From CAYQTE01 sp964420285 (GTDB taxonomy: Bacteria > Planctomycetota > Phycisphaerae > Tepidisphaerales > Tepidisphaeraceae): a DNA stretch of 61,567 nt. The notes under the pieces are model-generated. The model was not told the origin of the DNA and did no database searches. It saw nothing but the letters and a program-made list of their open reading frames with translations. A program made the translations under genes and the position numbers. Below, in pieces: positions 52,390 through 61,356 of the stretch (position 1 is the first letter of the stretch; each line of letters starts with the position of its first letter). The stretch lies in the NCBI GenBank assembly GCA_964420285.1, contig CAYQTE010000024.1, forward strand, positions 1 through 61,567, given 5' to 3'.

Positions 52390-54240
52390 TCAGGATCCGC
52401 TCTCAACGGCCGCCATCGGAGTTCCGGTGCGGGCCGCCTTCTCCAGATCGCTCGCCACAGTCCGCACCACCCCACTCCAGTCGCCGACTCGCTGCTGACG
52501 AAACAGACGCACGCTGGAATACCACGGCGTGTCGTTTCGCCCCAGCACCCAGCGAAAATCCGGCACGAACGCGATCATCGCCCAGGCCGGCAGACCCAGC
52601 GCACCAGCCAGATGCACGGCGGCGGTATCGACGGCGATAAGCAGGTCGAGTTGCGTCAGACACGCCGCAGTATCGGCAAAATTGTGGATCAGCGGGGTCA
52701 AGTCGGTCAGTCCCATCTCTCGCGGCGCCTTGAGCATCTGATCGGCCGCCGCCCCGAACTGCAGGCTGTATAACCGAACCCCGTTCATCGCCAGCGGCGC
52801 CAGTTCCGCCAGCGGCATCGATCGCTTGGCATCCGCCCGATGCGTCGGACGACCCGCCCAGATCAACCCCACCTTGAACGCGCCGTTCGCCGCCAACAAC
52901 GGCTCTTCCCGGAATCGCGCCACCAGCTCCTCGTCGGCTTTGAGGTACGGCGCGCGGGGAATGGCCGGATCGGCCGGGTCGAACACCCCCAGCGCCCGCG
53001 GCACGCTGAGCAGCGGGATATGCGCGTCAAACGGCGGCAACGCGGCGTCCGCCTGTTCGATGGGCGCATCCTCGATTCGCGTCATGATCTGGTCGATCCC
53101 CAGCGATTCGGCCGATCCGGACAGCAGCCGCTCCTGGGTCACGATGCATTCCATGACGATCCGCCAGCCAAGCTTCCTCACCAGCGGCAGATAGCGCACG
53201 AATTGGATCGTGTCTCCCAATCCCTGTTCGGCGTGAATGAGTATCGTATTGGCCCCGTCGGGAGGCGGGCCGCCGGTCCAGACCGGCTGCGGGAAATGCC
53301 GCGTCGGGCTGGGAAATCCCGGCACTTTCCATCGCCATTCGTATTCCTGCCAGCCATCGACATAGTCGCCGCTCAGCAGCAGCAGCATGGAGAGATTGTT
53401 GTGGGCCTCGGGATAATCCGGCCGCAATTCGATCGCCCGTCGAAACGCGGCGATCGCCTCGGGCACGCGCATCTGATCGAGATGGGCGACACCCAGGTTG
53501 TAATGCGCCTCGGGAAAAAGCTCGCGTTGCTGGATGGCTTTGCGATGGACCTCAACGGCCTGATCGAGGCGGCCCAGATGCACCAGAGCGTTGCCCATGT
53601 TGGTCAGCGCCTCGGGATAATTGGGCTGGCACGCCAGGGCGCGTTGATAACACAACAGCGCCTGCTCATCCAAATTCTTGAGTTGAAGCAGGTTCCCCAG
53701 ATTGCTGTGCGCCTGCGCCAGTGACGGTTTCCACGCGATCGCCTGCTGATATGCCGCGATCGCCTCGTCCACCTGTCCGACCGTGCCCAGGGCCGTACCC
53801 AGATTGTAATACGCTTCGGCCAGACCCGGCTGCAAGTCGATCGCCTGACGCAATGCCCCAATCGCCGACGCGTGCTGGCCCAGGGCCAGATACGCGTTGC
53901 CAAGATTCACCAGCGCCTGCGGAAAATTCGGCCGCAGCGAAATCGCCCGCTGCAGGTAACGCGTGGCTTCCTGATAATCGCCGGCCTGCTGAAGAGCATT
54001 GGCCAGATCAGCCAGCACATCGGGCGAATCCGGCCTTGCCGCCGCCACCTGCCGCATGATCCCCAGCGCTTCGCGATGACGACACTCCAGGGCCACCTGG
54101 CCCAGCCCGTGCAAGGCGTCTATCGAATCCGGTTTCTGTGCCAGAACGTGGCGGTAGATCGTCTCCGCCTCGGCCAGTCGGCCGGACTGCAAACGCGACA
54201 TCGCCATCGCGATCGCCTGATCGTGTGTGACTTGGGTCAT
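52390..54240 (-). CDS. TPR-glycosyltransferase, array member 2
   Basis: A 616-residue paralogue with eight to nine TPRs (residues 5-300) and the glycosyltransferase from about 332: IHAEQGLGDTIQFVRYL (335-351), GLIWAGRPTHRADAKRSM and VDTAAVHLAGALGLPAWAMI. I set the start at ATG 54240 (MTQVTHDQAIAMAMSRL), in line with the other members; the frame is open upstream to 54378, but that region is the C-terminal coding region of the previous gene in another frame. It lies 7 bases after member 1. Confidence 0.88.
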   Translation of the reverse strand: MTQVTHDQAIAMAMSRLQSGRLAEAETIYRHVLAQKPDSIDALHGLGQVALECRHREALGIMRQVAAARPDSPDVLADLANALQQAGDYQEATRYLQRAISLRPNFPQALVNLGNAYLALGQHASAIGALRQAIDLQPGLAEAYYNLGTALGTVGQVDEAIAAYQQAIAWKPSLAQAHSNLGNLLQLKNLDEQALLCYQRALACQPNYPEALTNMGNALVHLGRLDQAVEVHRKAIQQRELFPEAHYNLGVAHLDQMRVPEAIAAFRRAIELRPDYPEAHNNLSMLLLLSGDYVDGWQEYEWRWKVPGFPSPTRHFPQPVWTGGPPPDGANTILIHAEQGLGDTIQFVRYLPLVRKLGWRIVMECIVTQERLLSGSAESLGIDQIMTRIEDAPIEQADAALPPFDAHIPLLSVPRALGVFDPADPAIPRAPYLKADEELVARFREEPLLAANGAFKVGLIWAGRPTHRADAKRSMPLAELAPLAMNGVRLYSLQFGAAADQMLKAPREMGLTDLTPLIHNFADTAACLTQLDLLIAVDTAAVHLAGALGLPAWAMIAFVPDFRWVLGRNDTPWYSSVRLFRQQRVGDWSGVVRTVASDLEKAARTGTPMAAVESGS

Positions 54241-54247
54241 GGGAGGT

Positions 54248-56479
54248 TTACGAAGCGCCCGCGGCGGAATCCGAACCTGCGGCCGCCAAATCATCGCCGA
54301 CGGCCGCGTCCGTCGCCGCTTCACCGCTCGACTCGCCGCTGGATTCGCCGCAGCAGCATTCTCCGCAGCTCGATTCATCGCTGGCCGCCGACGTCTCGAC
54401 GCCCGGAGTCTCCGTCCGTGATTCGGCGACGGCAGCGGCGGGAGCGGCCGTTGTCGCCGACAGGCCGCGGCTCTCCAGCATCTCGTCCAAAGCGGCGTTG
54501 ATACGCGACATCACGCCCGGCCAGTCGCCTCGCGTGCTCTGGCGGAACAGCCGCAGGGTCGTGTACCACGGCGTGTCCTGGCCGTTCATCGTCCAGCGGA
54601 AATCCGGCATGAACGGAATGAGCACAAACGTCGGCTTGGCCATCGCGCCGCCCAGGTGACCGACGGCCGTATCCACCGTCACGATCAGGTCCAGGTGCGA
54701 TATCAGCGCCGCCGTATCCGCAAAATCGCCGATGCGGTCGGTCAGATCGACCAGATCCATTCCCTCCGGCGGCGTCTTGGCCTGTTGGCTGGCCTTGCCC
54801 AGTTGCAGGCTGAAGAACTTCACGTTCGGCCGCACCAGCGACTTGTACAAGTCCAGGGTCACCGACCGGTTCAGGTCGTCCTTGTGCGTGGGGCTGCCGG
54901 CCCAGACCAGGCCCACCTTCAGTTTTCCCGGCGCGTCGGTCAGATCCTTCCATCGGGCGGCCAGGCGAGGATCGGCTTTCAGGTATGGATTACGCAGCCG
55001 ATCCGCCAGCTTGGGATCATGAATGCCCAGCGCAAACGGCAGGCTCGCCAGCGGCAGATGCAGATCGAACGGGGGCAGCCCGCGGCCGTCGGCGCTCAAT
55101 CTCTCGCCCAGGAATGACACGCCCAGATCACCGGCCGACGGATCAAACAGACGCCGCAGCTCCGACTGGCATTCCAGCACCACGCGCCATCCCAGCCGTT
55201 TGACCAGGGGGACGAACTGGATGAACTGGATTGTGTCGCCGATGCCCTGTTCGGCGTGCAGGAGGACGGTATTGCCCGCCTCCAGAGCCGGCGTTGGCGG
55301 CGCCGAGCCGTCCCACATCGGCTTCTTGAACGTCCGGCGAAGACTCGGAAACGACGGAACCTTCCATCGCCATTCGTATTCCTTCCAGCCTTCCGCCCAT
55401 TGCGCCGTCAGCAGCAGGATCAAGGAGAGATTGAAATGCGCCTCCGCATAGGCCGGTCGCAGTGTGATTGAATGTCGATAACTCTGCTCGGCCTCGGCCA
55501 GCCGGCCCGCACATTGCAGCGACACGCCCAGATTGCTGTGTGCCTCGGGAAACTCCGCGCGTCCGGCTATGGCGCGACGGAGAAATTCCGCGGCCTCATA
55601 GATATGTCCCTGCGCCTGGAGCGAGATGCCCAGGTTGTTCAGCGCATCGGGGAATTCCGGACGGATCGCCAGTGCCTGGCGGCAGGCAACAATGGCCTCA
55701 TCGAACCGGCTGCACGCCTGCAGGGCGTTGCCCAGATTGCTGTGCGCTTCGGCAAACTCCGGCCGCTGCGCGATCGCCTGGCGGAAGCACGTGATCGCGC
55801 CGTCAATGTTTCCGCTGGATTGCAACGCGTTGCCCAGATTGTTGTACACCTCGGGAAAGTTCGGCCGGATTTCCAGCGCCTTGCGCAATATCGGGATCGC
55901 GTCCTCGTTGCGGTTGAGGTTGATCAGGGCCACCGCCATGTTGCTGTACGGTTCGGCGAACGAGGCCTTGGCATTGATCGCACGGCGATACGCTTCCAAT
56001 GCCTCTTCCAATTTGCCCATCGATTGCAGGGCGATGCCGACGTTGTTATGGGCCTCGGCGTAATCCGGCCGCAACTGCGCCGCCCGCAGCCCGCACGCCA
56101 GGGATTCATTGTGCATTCCCTTGAGGTGCAGGGCGTTGGCCATGTTGCTCAGCGCCTCGGGAAAATCGGGTTGCAATTGCAGGGCACGCTGAAACGCCCC
56201 GATCGCCGCGTCAAGCTGGCCCGCCGACTGTAGGACATTGCCGTAGTTATTGAATCCCTCGGCAAAGTCCGGCCAGAGCGACAGCGCCCGCTGCATCAAC
56301 TCCATGCTGTCCTTATGTCCCACCTGGTACGCCAGCAGTCCCAGCCCGTACAGCGCCTGCGGCTGATTGGGATGGGAAGACAGAATCTGGCGATAAATGC
56401 TCTCCGCCTCCGGAAGCCGGCCCGCGCCGTGATGCTCTCTCGCCAAACGCAGTGCCTGATCGACTGTGACTTGTGTCAT
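54248..56479 (-). CDS. TPR-glycosyltransferase, array member 1, with Cys-rich tail
   Basis: A 743-residue paralogue and first gene of the operon. It has ten or eleven TPRs (residues 5-365) and the glycosyltransferase from about 404: LHAEQGIGDTIQF (407-419), GLVWAGSPTHKDDLNRSV and VDTAVGHLGGAMAKPTFVLI, where the second motif differs from HLAGAL in the other members. About 70 extra residues follow, rich in Ala, Ser, Glu and Gly, with a cysteine cluster SSCGECCCGESSGESSGE. That tail is absent from the other four. Start is the ATG at 56479; a second in-frame start lies three codons upstream. Confidence 0.88.
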   Translation of the reverse strand: MTQVTVDQALRLAREHHGAGRLPEAESIYRQILSSHPNQPQALYGLGLLAYQVGHKDSMELMQRALSLWPDFAEGFNNYGNVLQSAGQLDAAIGAFQRALQLQPDFPEALSNMANALHLKGMHNESLACGLRAAQLRPDYAEAHNNVGIALQSMGKLEEALEAYRRAINAKASFAEPYSNMAVALINLNRNEDAIPILRKALEIRPNFPEVYNNLGNALQSSGNIDGAITCFRQAIAQRPEFAEAHSNLGNALQACSRFDEAIVACRQALAIRPEFPDALNNLGISLQAQGHIYEAAEFLRRAIAGRAEFPEAHSNLGVSLQCAGRLAEAEQSYRHSITLRPAYAEAHFNLSLILLLTAQWAEGWKEYEWRWKVPSFPSLRRTFKKPMWDGSAPPTPALEAGNTVLLHAEQGIGDTIQFIQFVPLVKRLGWRVVLECQSELRRLFDPSAGDLGVSFLGERLSADGRGLPPFDLHLPLASLPFALGIHDPKLADRLRNPYLKADPRLAARWKDLTDAPGKLKVGLVWAGSPTHKDDLNRSVTLDLYKSLVRPNVKFFSLQLGKASQQAKTPPEGMDLVDLTDRIGDFADTAALISHLDLIVTVDTAVGHLGGAMAKPTFVLIPFMPDFRWTMNGQDTPWYTTLRLFRQSTRGDWPGVMSRINAALDEMLESRGLSATTAAPAAAVAESRTETPGVETSAASDESSCGECCCGESSGESSGEAATDAAVGDDLAAAGSDSAAGAS

Positions 56480-56822
56480 GTATTCCATCCGCCCGGAATT
56501 TGTTCCGGCATTGTGAATTTCCGCTGCCCGCCTGGACCATTCGCACCGAGTGAGACCGCGCAGCGAGGCATTCTATGCCAATCGGATACCACGTCCGTCC
56601 GCCGCCGTCCAGATTTTTCCCTCTCCATCATCCGCCGACAACACCATCCTCGCCGCGGACCATCGATCCGCGCGCCGGCCTTCTCTCCTCTTCCCGCTGG
56701 TTCATCGACCCGGCCGGGCCGATTTCTACTCTGCCGCGACGGCCACACCCGATAACCGCCCTCCCTTGCGCCCGACACTAACTCAACCTGCCCCCTCACG
56801 TCCAATAAAATCCGCCCTCCCT

Positions 56823-56842
56823 GCGTATCGCCACCGATACGC
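56823..56842. repeat. Perfect palindrome GCGTATCG-CCAC-CGATACGC
   Basis: Eight-base arms with a 4-base loop sit 12 bases upstream of the -35 element at 56855. It could be an operator or a small hairpin; symmetry and position are the only evidence. Confidence 0.45.
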
Positions 56843-56854
56843 GGCATCATGATA

Positions 56855-56882
56855 TTGTGACAACCCGCCTGCGGGGTACAAT
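56855..56882 (+). promoter_or_regulatory. Sigma-70-type promoter of the DUF4349 lipoprotein gene
   Basis: TTGTGA (56855-56860) and TACAAT (56877-56882) with a 16-base spacer, about 130 bases before the chosen start codon at 57015. Confidence 0.55.
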
Positions 56883-57014
56883 CGCACTTGATCTTCCACG
56901 CAGGCTCCCGGGCAAGCGCCGGACGGGGTATCCCGGCTCATGGGTCGCAGCGTCGGGCGACGCTCTTGCGACGGCGGCCCCGGAAGTCCGCGTGCGACGC
57001 CGGGAGACTCCACC

Positions 57015-58253
57015 ATGATGCGTATCCAGTTCTTCTTCACCACGGCAATAGTTGCGCTATCGATCCTTTCCAGCGGCTGCGCCGATTCGGCCATGCAGGC
57101 TGGCGACGCGCCGAAAATGGGCGGTACCAGTTTGGGGAACCTCGGCGCCTTTAACGCTGGCACCCCGTCAGACGCCACCAGCGGCTATACCGCAGCCCCC
57201 GAATCGGCTGCGCCCGATACCGTCGGCGGCGCCACTAGCCCCATCACGCTCTCGGTTTCCCCCGATGCCACGACACAGCCTGCCGCCGTCGGACGCCTGA
57301 TCATCTACAGCGGCGCTCTCAATCTCGTCGTCACCGATGTCGCCTCCACGCTCGAAGCCATTCACCAATTGGCCATCTCCGACGGCGGATACATGGATGA
57401 AATGACCGCCAGTGACATCACCGTGCGCGTCCCGGCCGCCAAATTCGATCCGGTCGTCGCCGCTGTCGCCAAAATGGGCGAAGTCACCAAACGGCAGATC
57501 AAGGCGTCGGACATCACCGAAGAGATGCGCGACCTGGACATTCGCCTTGGCAACGCCGAGCAGACCCGCCAGAGGCTGCTGGCCATTCTCGCCAATGCCC
57601 AGACCGTCGATGACACGTTGAAAATCGAAACCCAGTTGGAACGCGTCACCGAAACCGTCGAACTGCTCAAGGGCAAGATCCGCTTCATGCAGTCGCAGGT
57701 CGATTACTCCTCCCTGCACGTCGCCGTCAATTCGCCCCTGCCGCAGACTCAGATGGTCGCCGTCATCCCCTTCGCCTGGGTCCGCGATCTCGGCCAGGGG
57801 CTGGTCAGCGGCACCGCCGAAACACGCACCGAAAAAGGCGGCTGGTTCAGCGGCGGCGTCGGGATCGACCTCCCGTCCGGCTACATCCGCTACTATCAGC
57901 TCGACGACCTCACCGAAGGCATGTCCGCCGACGGCGTCATGATCAAGGCCCAGCGCCACGACAACTACGCCGGCGGCGACGTCACCTTCTGGTCGGGACT
58001 GGCCCATCGCGCCATGGTGGAAAATCGCTCGGTCGCCATCTCCAGCCAAACCGATTTCCAACTCCACGACCACACACCGGCCAAGCTCATCGACGGCACC
58101 AAGGACATCAACGACGCGAAGAACCGCTATCTGCTCCTCGTGGCCGTCACCAAGGACAATGTCTATACCGTCGAAATCTGGGGCCCGACGGCTCTGGTCG
58201 ATAAGGATCGCAGCGCTCTGGAAAAATCCCTCGCCACCCTCGACGCACGATAG
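57015..58253 (+). CDS. DUF4349 domain lipoprotein
   Basis: A 412-residue envelope lipoprotein. The signal sequence ends in a lipobox (LSILSSGC, cysteine near residue 23), followed by a low-complexity Ala/Thr/Pro linker to about residue 95. The DUF4349 core follows: RLIIYSGALNLVVTDVASTL, SDGGYMDEM, ITVRVPAAKFDPVVAAVAKM and a coiled coil (EEMRDLDIRLGNAEQTRQRL, residues about 175-235). Many relatives have a membrane helix at the end; here the C-terminal 150 residues are instead soluble. Start is ATG 57015 after GGGAGA. Confidence 0.85.
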   Translation: MMRIQFFFTTAIVALSILSSGCADSAMQAGDAPKMGGTSLGNLGAFNAGTPSDATSGYTAAPESAAPDTVGGATSPITLSVSPDATTQPAAVGRLIIYSGALNLVVTDVASTLEAIHQLAISDGGYMDEMTASDITVRVPAAKFDPVVAAVAKMGEVTKRQIKASDITEEMRDLDIRLGNAEQTRQRLLAILANAQTVDDTLKIETQLERVTETVELLKGKIRFMQSQVDYSSLHVAVNSPLPQTQMVAVIPFAWVRDLGQGLVSGTAETRTEKGGWFSGGVGIDLPSGYIRYYQLDDLTEGMSADGVMIKAQRHDNYAGGDVTFWSGLAHRAMVENRSVAISSQTDFQLHDHTPAKLIDGTKDINDAKNRYLLLVAVTKDNVYTVEIWGPTALVDKDRSALEKSLATLDAR

Positions 58254-58375
58254 GACGCACGCGCCTGGCCCACGACGAGGCGACTGGCTGTAGTGCCAGT
58301 AGTTAATGCAACGGCAAGATAGTCTGCCTGTCCGGCCGCTTCGCTGTCGGGGACCGAGGGCGTGCGGCGTCCATT

Positions 58376-58600
58376 TCAAGTCCTGATTTTTTTCCGAACA
58401 CGGCCCAGGCCCAGTTCACGCTTGACCTCCGCCAACGGAATTCGATGCGCATTCGCCTGTCGCTTCCTGGACTCTTTCATGATCCTCGAAAGTCCCTTGT
58501 CTTCGGCCAGGTCCTCCAGCCGCCGAAATTCCTTCAGCGTCAGAACCACGATCTTGTCGCCGTTTTCCCGAGTCCATATTCCGTGCTTAATCAGGCCCAT
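58376..58600 (-). CDS. Antitoxin of a toxin-first RelE-type pair
   Basis: A 74-residue protein beginning MGLIKHGIWTRENGDKIVVL, with a basic C-terminus (ELGLGRVRKKIRT). AAAGGAG sits 5 bases before the ATG at 58600, and an alternative ATG at 58618 overlaps the toxin end. It follows a RelE-type toxin, so antitoxin is the natural role, in reversed (HigBA-like) order. The fold is not recognisable; it lacks an obvious helix-turn-helix of the HigA type. Confidence 0.65.
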   Translation of the reverse strand: MGLIKHGIWTRENGDKIVVLTLKEFRRLEDLAEDKGLSRIMKESRKRQANAHRIPLAEVKRELGLGRVRKKIRT

Positions 58601-58610
58601 CGTGGCTCCT

Positions 58611-58859
58611 TTATTCATACGCTTCCGAACGATGCACGACCCTGTGAATGATAATTACTGCACCGGCCGCCTCGAACAGCACGCGCCAGTCTCCAACTCG
58701 GAGTCGAAGGCCTGGCGTGTAATGCACCAGCCGCTTGACGTTCCCGGCAAGATCATCCTGCATCGCGATGATCTTGCGCGTGATGCGCCGAGCGATCTCT
58801 GGCGATAGCCGTCTGAGATCGTGCCGGGCCTCAGGTAGAAATTCTATCTCGTAACGCAT
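58611..58859 (-). CDS. RelE/ParE-family toxin
   Basis: An 82-residue protein with the RelE fold: MRYEIEFLPEARHDLRRLSP, the basic helix ARRITRKIIAMQDD, and YTPGLRLRVGDWRVLFEAAG followed by VIIIHRVVHRSEAY, which hold the conserved Arg, Tyr and His positions of ribosome-dependent mRNA interferases. Length is typical. It precedes its presumed antitoxin. Confidence 0.88.
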   Translation of the reverse strand: MRYEIEFLPEARHDLRRLSPEIARRITRKIIAMQDDLAGNVKRLVHYTPGLRLRVGDWRVLFEAAGAVIIIHRVVHRSEAYE

Positions 58860-58901
58860 GATGATCCCACTTCACGCCGTTTAGTCGTCGCGGAATGCCG
58901 C

Positions 58902-60059
58902 TCAAGCCACCCTCCGTTCGCATGGCGCATCCCGGCGGAGGCCTCGGATGTCCTGCAAGAGTTCCTTGCGCAGGACATACCGCACCGATGTCGCCACCGT
59001 GAACGGGATCGCCAGCGACTCGATGTCGCTCGGCGGCGGATTGGTCAGGCGATGGCCCAGCCACGCGGCCGTCAGGATGCAGGCCAGCCACTCGACCGCG
59101 GAAATCAGCACGAAATCGCGCCACGGCGCCGGGCGCGGGAGGAATTGCCGTTGCGTGCGCACATAGCGCAGATGAAACAGCCAGGTGGCGACGATGACCG
59201 CGCCCCACGCCGCCGCCGCCGAGGCCGGGCCCGGCGTGCCGTGCCATCGCAACAAGCCGAACATCGCCGCCCCGGCCAGCCATCCGATCGCCGTCGCGAT
59301 CAGGAATTTGACCACCGGAGACAATCGCGGAAACGTGAAGTCGTAGAGCCGACTGAGATGTTCCAGATAGCGGAACTGCTGCTTGAGCGATAATTTCGAC
59401 TGCCCGCGGTTTCGCAGAGCAAAATGAATCGGCACTTCTTTCAGCGCCTTCACCCGGCACTTGCACATCAGTTCCAGCGCGATCTTGTAGCCCAGCGGCG
59501 TGAGTTGGCTGGCGCCCTGGAACGTCGTTCGGCGCAAAGCGAAAAACCCGGCCATCGGATCGGTCACGCCCGGCGCAAACGGCCGGGCCAGGAGCGTCGC
59601 CACCGTCGAATTGATCCGCCGCAGCACGCCCCAGGTTGTGTCCGTGCTCCCGCCGGCAATATGCCTTGAACCCAGCGCGAAATCCGCACCGCCGTCCAAT
59701 GCCGCCAGAAGCAGCGGGATCGATTCCGGCGGGTGCTGCAAATCGGCATCCATCACCACGAACGTCGCCCCCTGCGCCGCCGCGATCCCGTGCAGCACCG
59801 CGCCGCTGAGCCCGTCGCGCGGATGCTCGCGAACCAGCAGCCGCAGTGGATATTTCGCCGCCAATTCACGGCACACGCCCGCCGTCCCGTCCTGGCTGTT
59901 GTCATCGATAATGATGATCTCGTACGAGCGCCCCGCCATCGCGGCGGCTATGCGCTGGGTCAACAACGGCAGATTCTCCGCCTCGTTGATCGTCGGAACC
60001 AGGATCGACACATCAGGCAAGACTGCGTCCAGAGGAAACTCCCGCTGTTTGTGCAACAT
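58902..60059 (-). CDS. GT2 glycosyltransferase fused to GtrA-like membrane domain
   Basis: A 385-residue protein. Residues 15-230 are a family 2 glycosyltransferase of the dolichol/polyprenyl-phosphate mannose synthase type: VSILVPTINEAENLPLL, IIIIDDNSQDGTA and the metal-binding VVMDADLQHPP (Asp104, Asp106). Residues 240-375 hold four hydrophobic helices in a GtrA-like domain (VVKFLIATAIGWLAGAAMFG). Such proteins load a sugar onto a polyprenyl carrier and may flip it across the membrane, for surface glycan synthesis. The ATG at 60059 was chosen; a GTG at 60071 is possible. Confidence 0.88.
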   Translation of the reverse strand: MLHKQREFPLDAVLPDVSILVPTINEAENLPLLTQRIAAAMAGRSYEIIIIDDNSQDGTAGVCRELAAKYPLRLLVREHPRDGLSGAVLHGIAAAQGATFVVMDADLQHPPESIPLLLAALDGGADFALGSRHIAGGSTDTTWGVLRRINSTVATLLARPFAPGVTDPMAGFFALRRTTFQGASQLTPLGYKIALELMCKCRVKALKEVPIHFALRNRGQSKLSLKQQFRYLEHLSRLYDFTFPRLSPVVKFLIATAIGWLAGAAMFGLLRWHGTPGPASAAAAWGAVIVATWLFHLRYVRTQRQFLPRPAPWRDFVLISAVEWLACILTAAWLGHRLTNPPPSDIESLAIPFTVATSVRYVLRKELLQDIRGLRRDAPCERRVA

Positions 60060-60070
60060 CGCCGGGCGCA

Positions 60071-60199
60071 CCTCTTCCCCCTCGCCCTGTATTCAGGGAG
60101 AGGGCGGGGGTGAGGGTTCCTAAGCGCCCCTCGCGCACACGGACACCTCGCGCACGCGGCCCTCACCCTAACCCTCTCCCAGCGTACCGGGCGAGGGGA
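60071..60199. repeat. Inverted pair of CCCTCACCC-type intergenic repeats
   Basis: One copy (60071-60120, reading GGGAGAGGGCGGGGGTGAGG on the plus strand) and one inverted copy (60160-60199, CCTCACCCTAACCCTCTCCC) flank a GCGC-rich spacer, so the whole unit can fold into a large hairpin upstream of the GT2 gene. They are the same family as 35715-35757. Confidence 0.75.
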
Positions 60200-60229
60200 T
60201 CTGAGAGCCGGTCCATTCTCCGCGCCAAT

Positions 60230-61186
60230 TCACCGCGGATCAACCGGCCGGGTGCTGGCCTCGTCGCGAATCACCACTCCCAGCGCATTAGCCACCGGCC
60301 GGGTCACGCTCAGCGCCGCCAAGAGCGTGTGCCCGTCGCTGGGATGATTCATGACCTCCCAATCGGATGGCGATCGTCGCCACACCATCGTCGAACTGCC
60401 GCCGCTGTCCAATGCGATCGCGTCCCGGCAGCCCAACTGGATGAGTTCATCGGCCGTCTCCGCCAGCGTGAAGCCCACCGATTCGTCCGGCCGGTCGCCA
60501 TCGACGACGAGGAACACCAGTTGCTTGCCGTCGGCGGAAATCCCGACGGCCGAGCGAGGATCGGCGCCCGCTCGCGAAATCGCAACGTTCTTCCCTTCGC
60601 TGACCAGCAGCCACACGCCCGAGACCACCTGCGTCGCCCCATCAGGCAGTTTGTCGAATTTCCCGATGCGAACCGTGCGATCACCGATCACCACCAGGCT
60701 GGGCGCTTCAATGCTGGCCGGGTGATCCGACCAGACCTTTCCATCGCTCATGGTCCAGCCCAGTGCCCGTGCCCAGTTGCCGGCGAAATAAGGATCGTGA
60801 ATCCCCGCGATCGTCTTATTGTCCTTGCATTCGAACATGCTCCCGTTAACCGCCGCCGCCAGATTCTCCCGCTTGGCAATCTCCGGCACCGTCGCCAGCG
60901 TTGTTTCCCACGGCCCGTCCCCATCCGGATCGTCCCCGCCCCGGCACAAGCGCACCGACACGCGCGGATCGGTCAGGTCAACGCTCACGACATGAATCCG
61001 CTGCGCCGGCTTGGATCGCACGATGAGCCGATATTCGACCGGCCCGCTGCGGATGCTCTTCTGCGCCGGCTCAGTGATCGGTGCATCCCCGCCCGCCCAC
61101 GCCACGATCGCAACCAGCAACAGCCCCGCGATCCACGCCCGATATGCGCGTCCCGACGGCCGAACATGGTCCTGAGGCCAATCCAT
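60230..61186 (-). CDS. Phosphodiester glycosidase family (NAGPA-like) exported protein
   Basis: A 318-residue protein with an N-terminal signal/anchor (AWIAGLLLVAIVAWAGG, residues about 16-32). The core matches the phosphodiester glycosidase domain of the mannose-6-phosphate uncovering enzyme: LAAAVNGSMFE near 110, GISADGKQLVFLVVDGD near 215 and DAIALDSGGSSTMVW near 260, the last carrying the catalytic Asp and Gly-Gly-Ser-Ser. Bacterial members trim sugar-phosphodiester or cell-wall glycan linkages. ATG 61186 was used; a GTG two codons earlier is possible. Confidence 0.85.
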   Translation of the reverse strand: MDWPQDHVRPSGRAYRAWIAGLLLVAIVAWAGGDAPITEPAQKSIRSGPVEYRLIVRSKPAQRIHVVSVDLTDPRVSVRLCRGGDDPDGDGPWETTLATVPEIAKRENLAAAVNGSMFECKDNKTIAGIHDPYFAGNWARALGWTMSDGKVWSDHPASIEAPSLVVIGDRTVRIGKFDKLPDGATQVVSGVWLLVSEGKNVAISRAGADPRSAVGISADGKQLVFLVVDGDRPDESVGFTLAETADELIQLGCRDAIALDSGGSSTMVWRRSPSDWEVMNHPSDGHTLLAALSVTRPVANALGVVIRDEASTRPVDPR

Positions 61187-61356
61187 GCCCACAGCATATC
61201 ATCGGCCCGCGCCCCCGCGAGCTTTCCGGCCGGCTAAGTCTCTTTGCGGTTTGTAGTTACGACGCTTTTCGCCGCTCACGGCCTCCCAGCGACACCCCGG
61301 TTTCCAGCCGGATATCGCGGATTGTGGCAGAAATCGTGCCGAAAAAACGGCCCAAA

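Larger units (their letters stand above)
56480..57014. other. Divergent intergenic region between glycosyltransferase operon and DUF4349 gene
   Basis: These 535 bases carry the promoter and palindrome listed for the plus-strand gene. I see no coding sequence: frames at 56550-56852 have proline/arginine-rich low-complexity translations and no ribosome-binding site. The promoter of the minus-strand operon must lie here but no convincing motif was found. Confidence 0.5.

Noticed and set aside
47044..56479. Repeated DNA in the TPR-glycosyltransferase array as a CRISPR or tandem satellite
   Set aside because: The repetition is at protein level (34-residue TPRs and paralogous genes); there are no short identical spaced repeats.
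60110..61237. 375-codon plus-strand frame over the phosphodiester glycosidase gene
   Set aside because: Arginine/proline/histidine-rich antisense translation with no domain; the minus strand has a clear signal peptide and catalytic motif.
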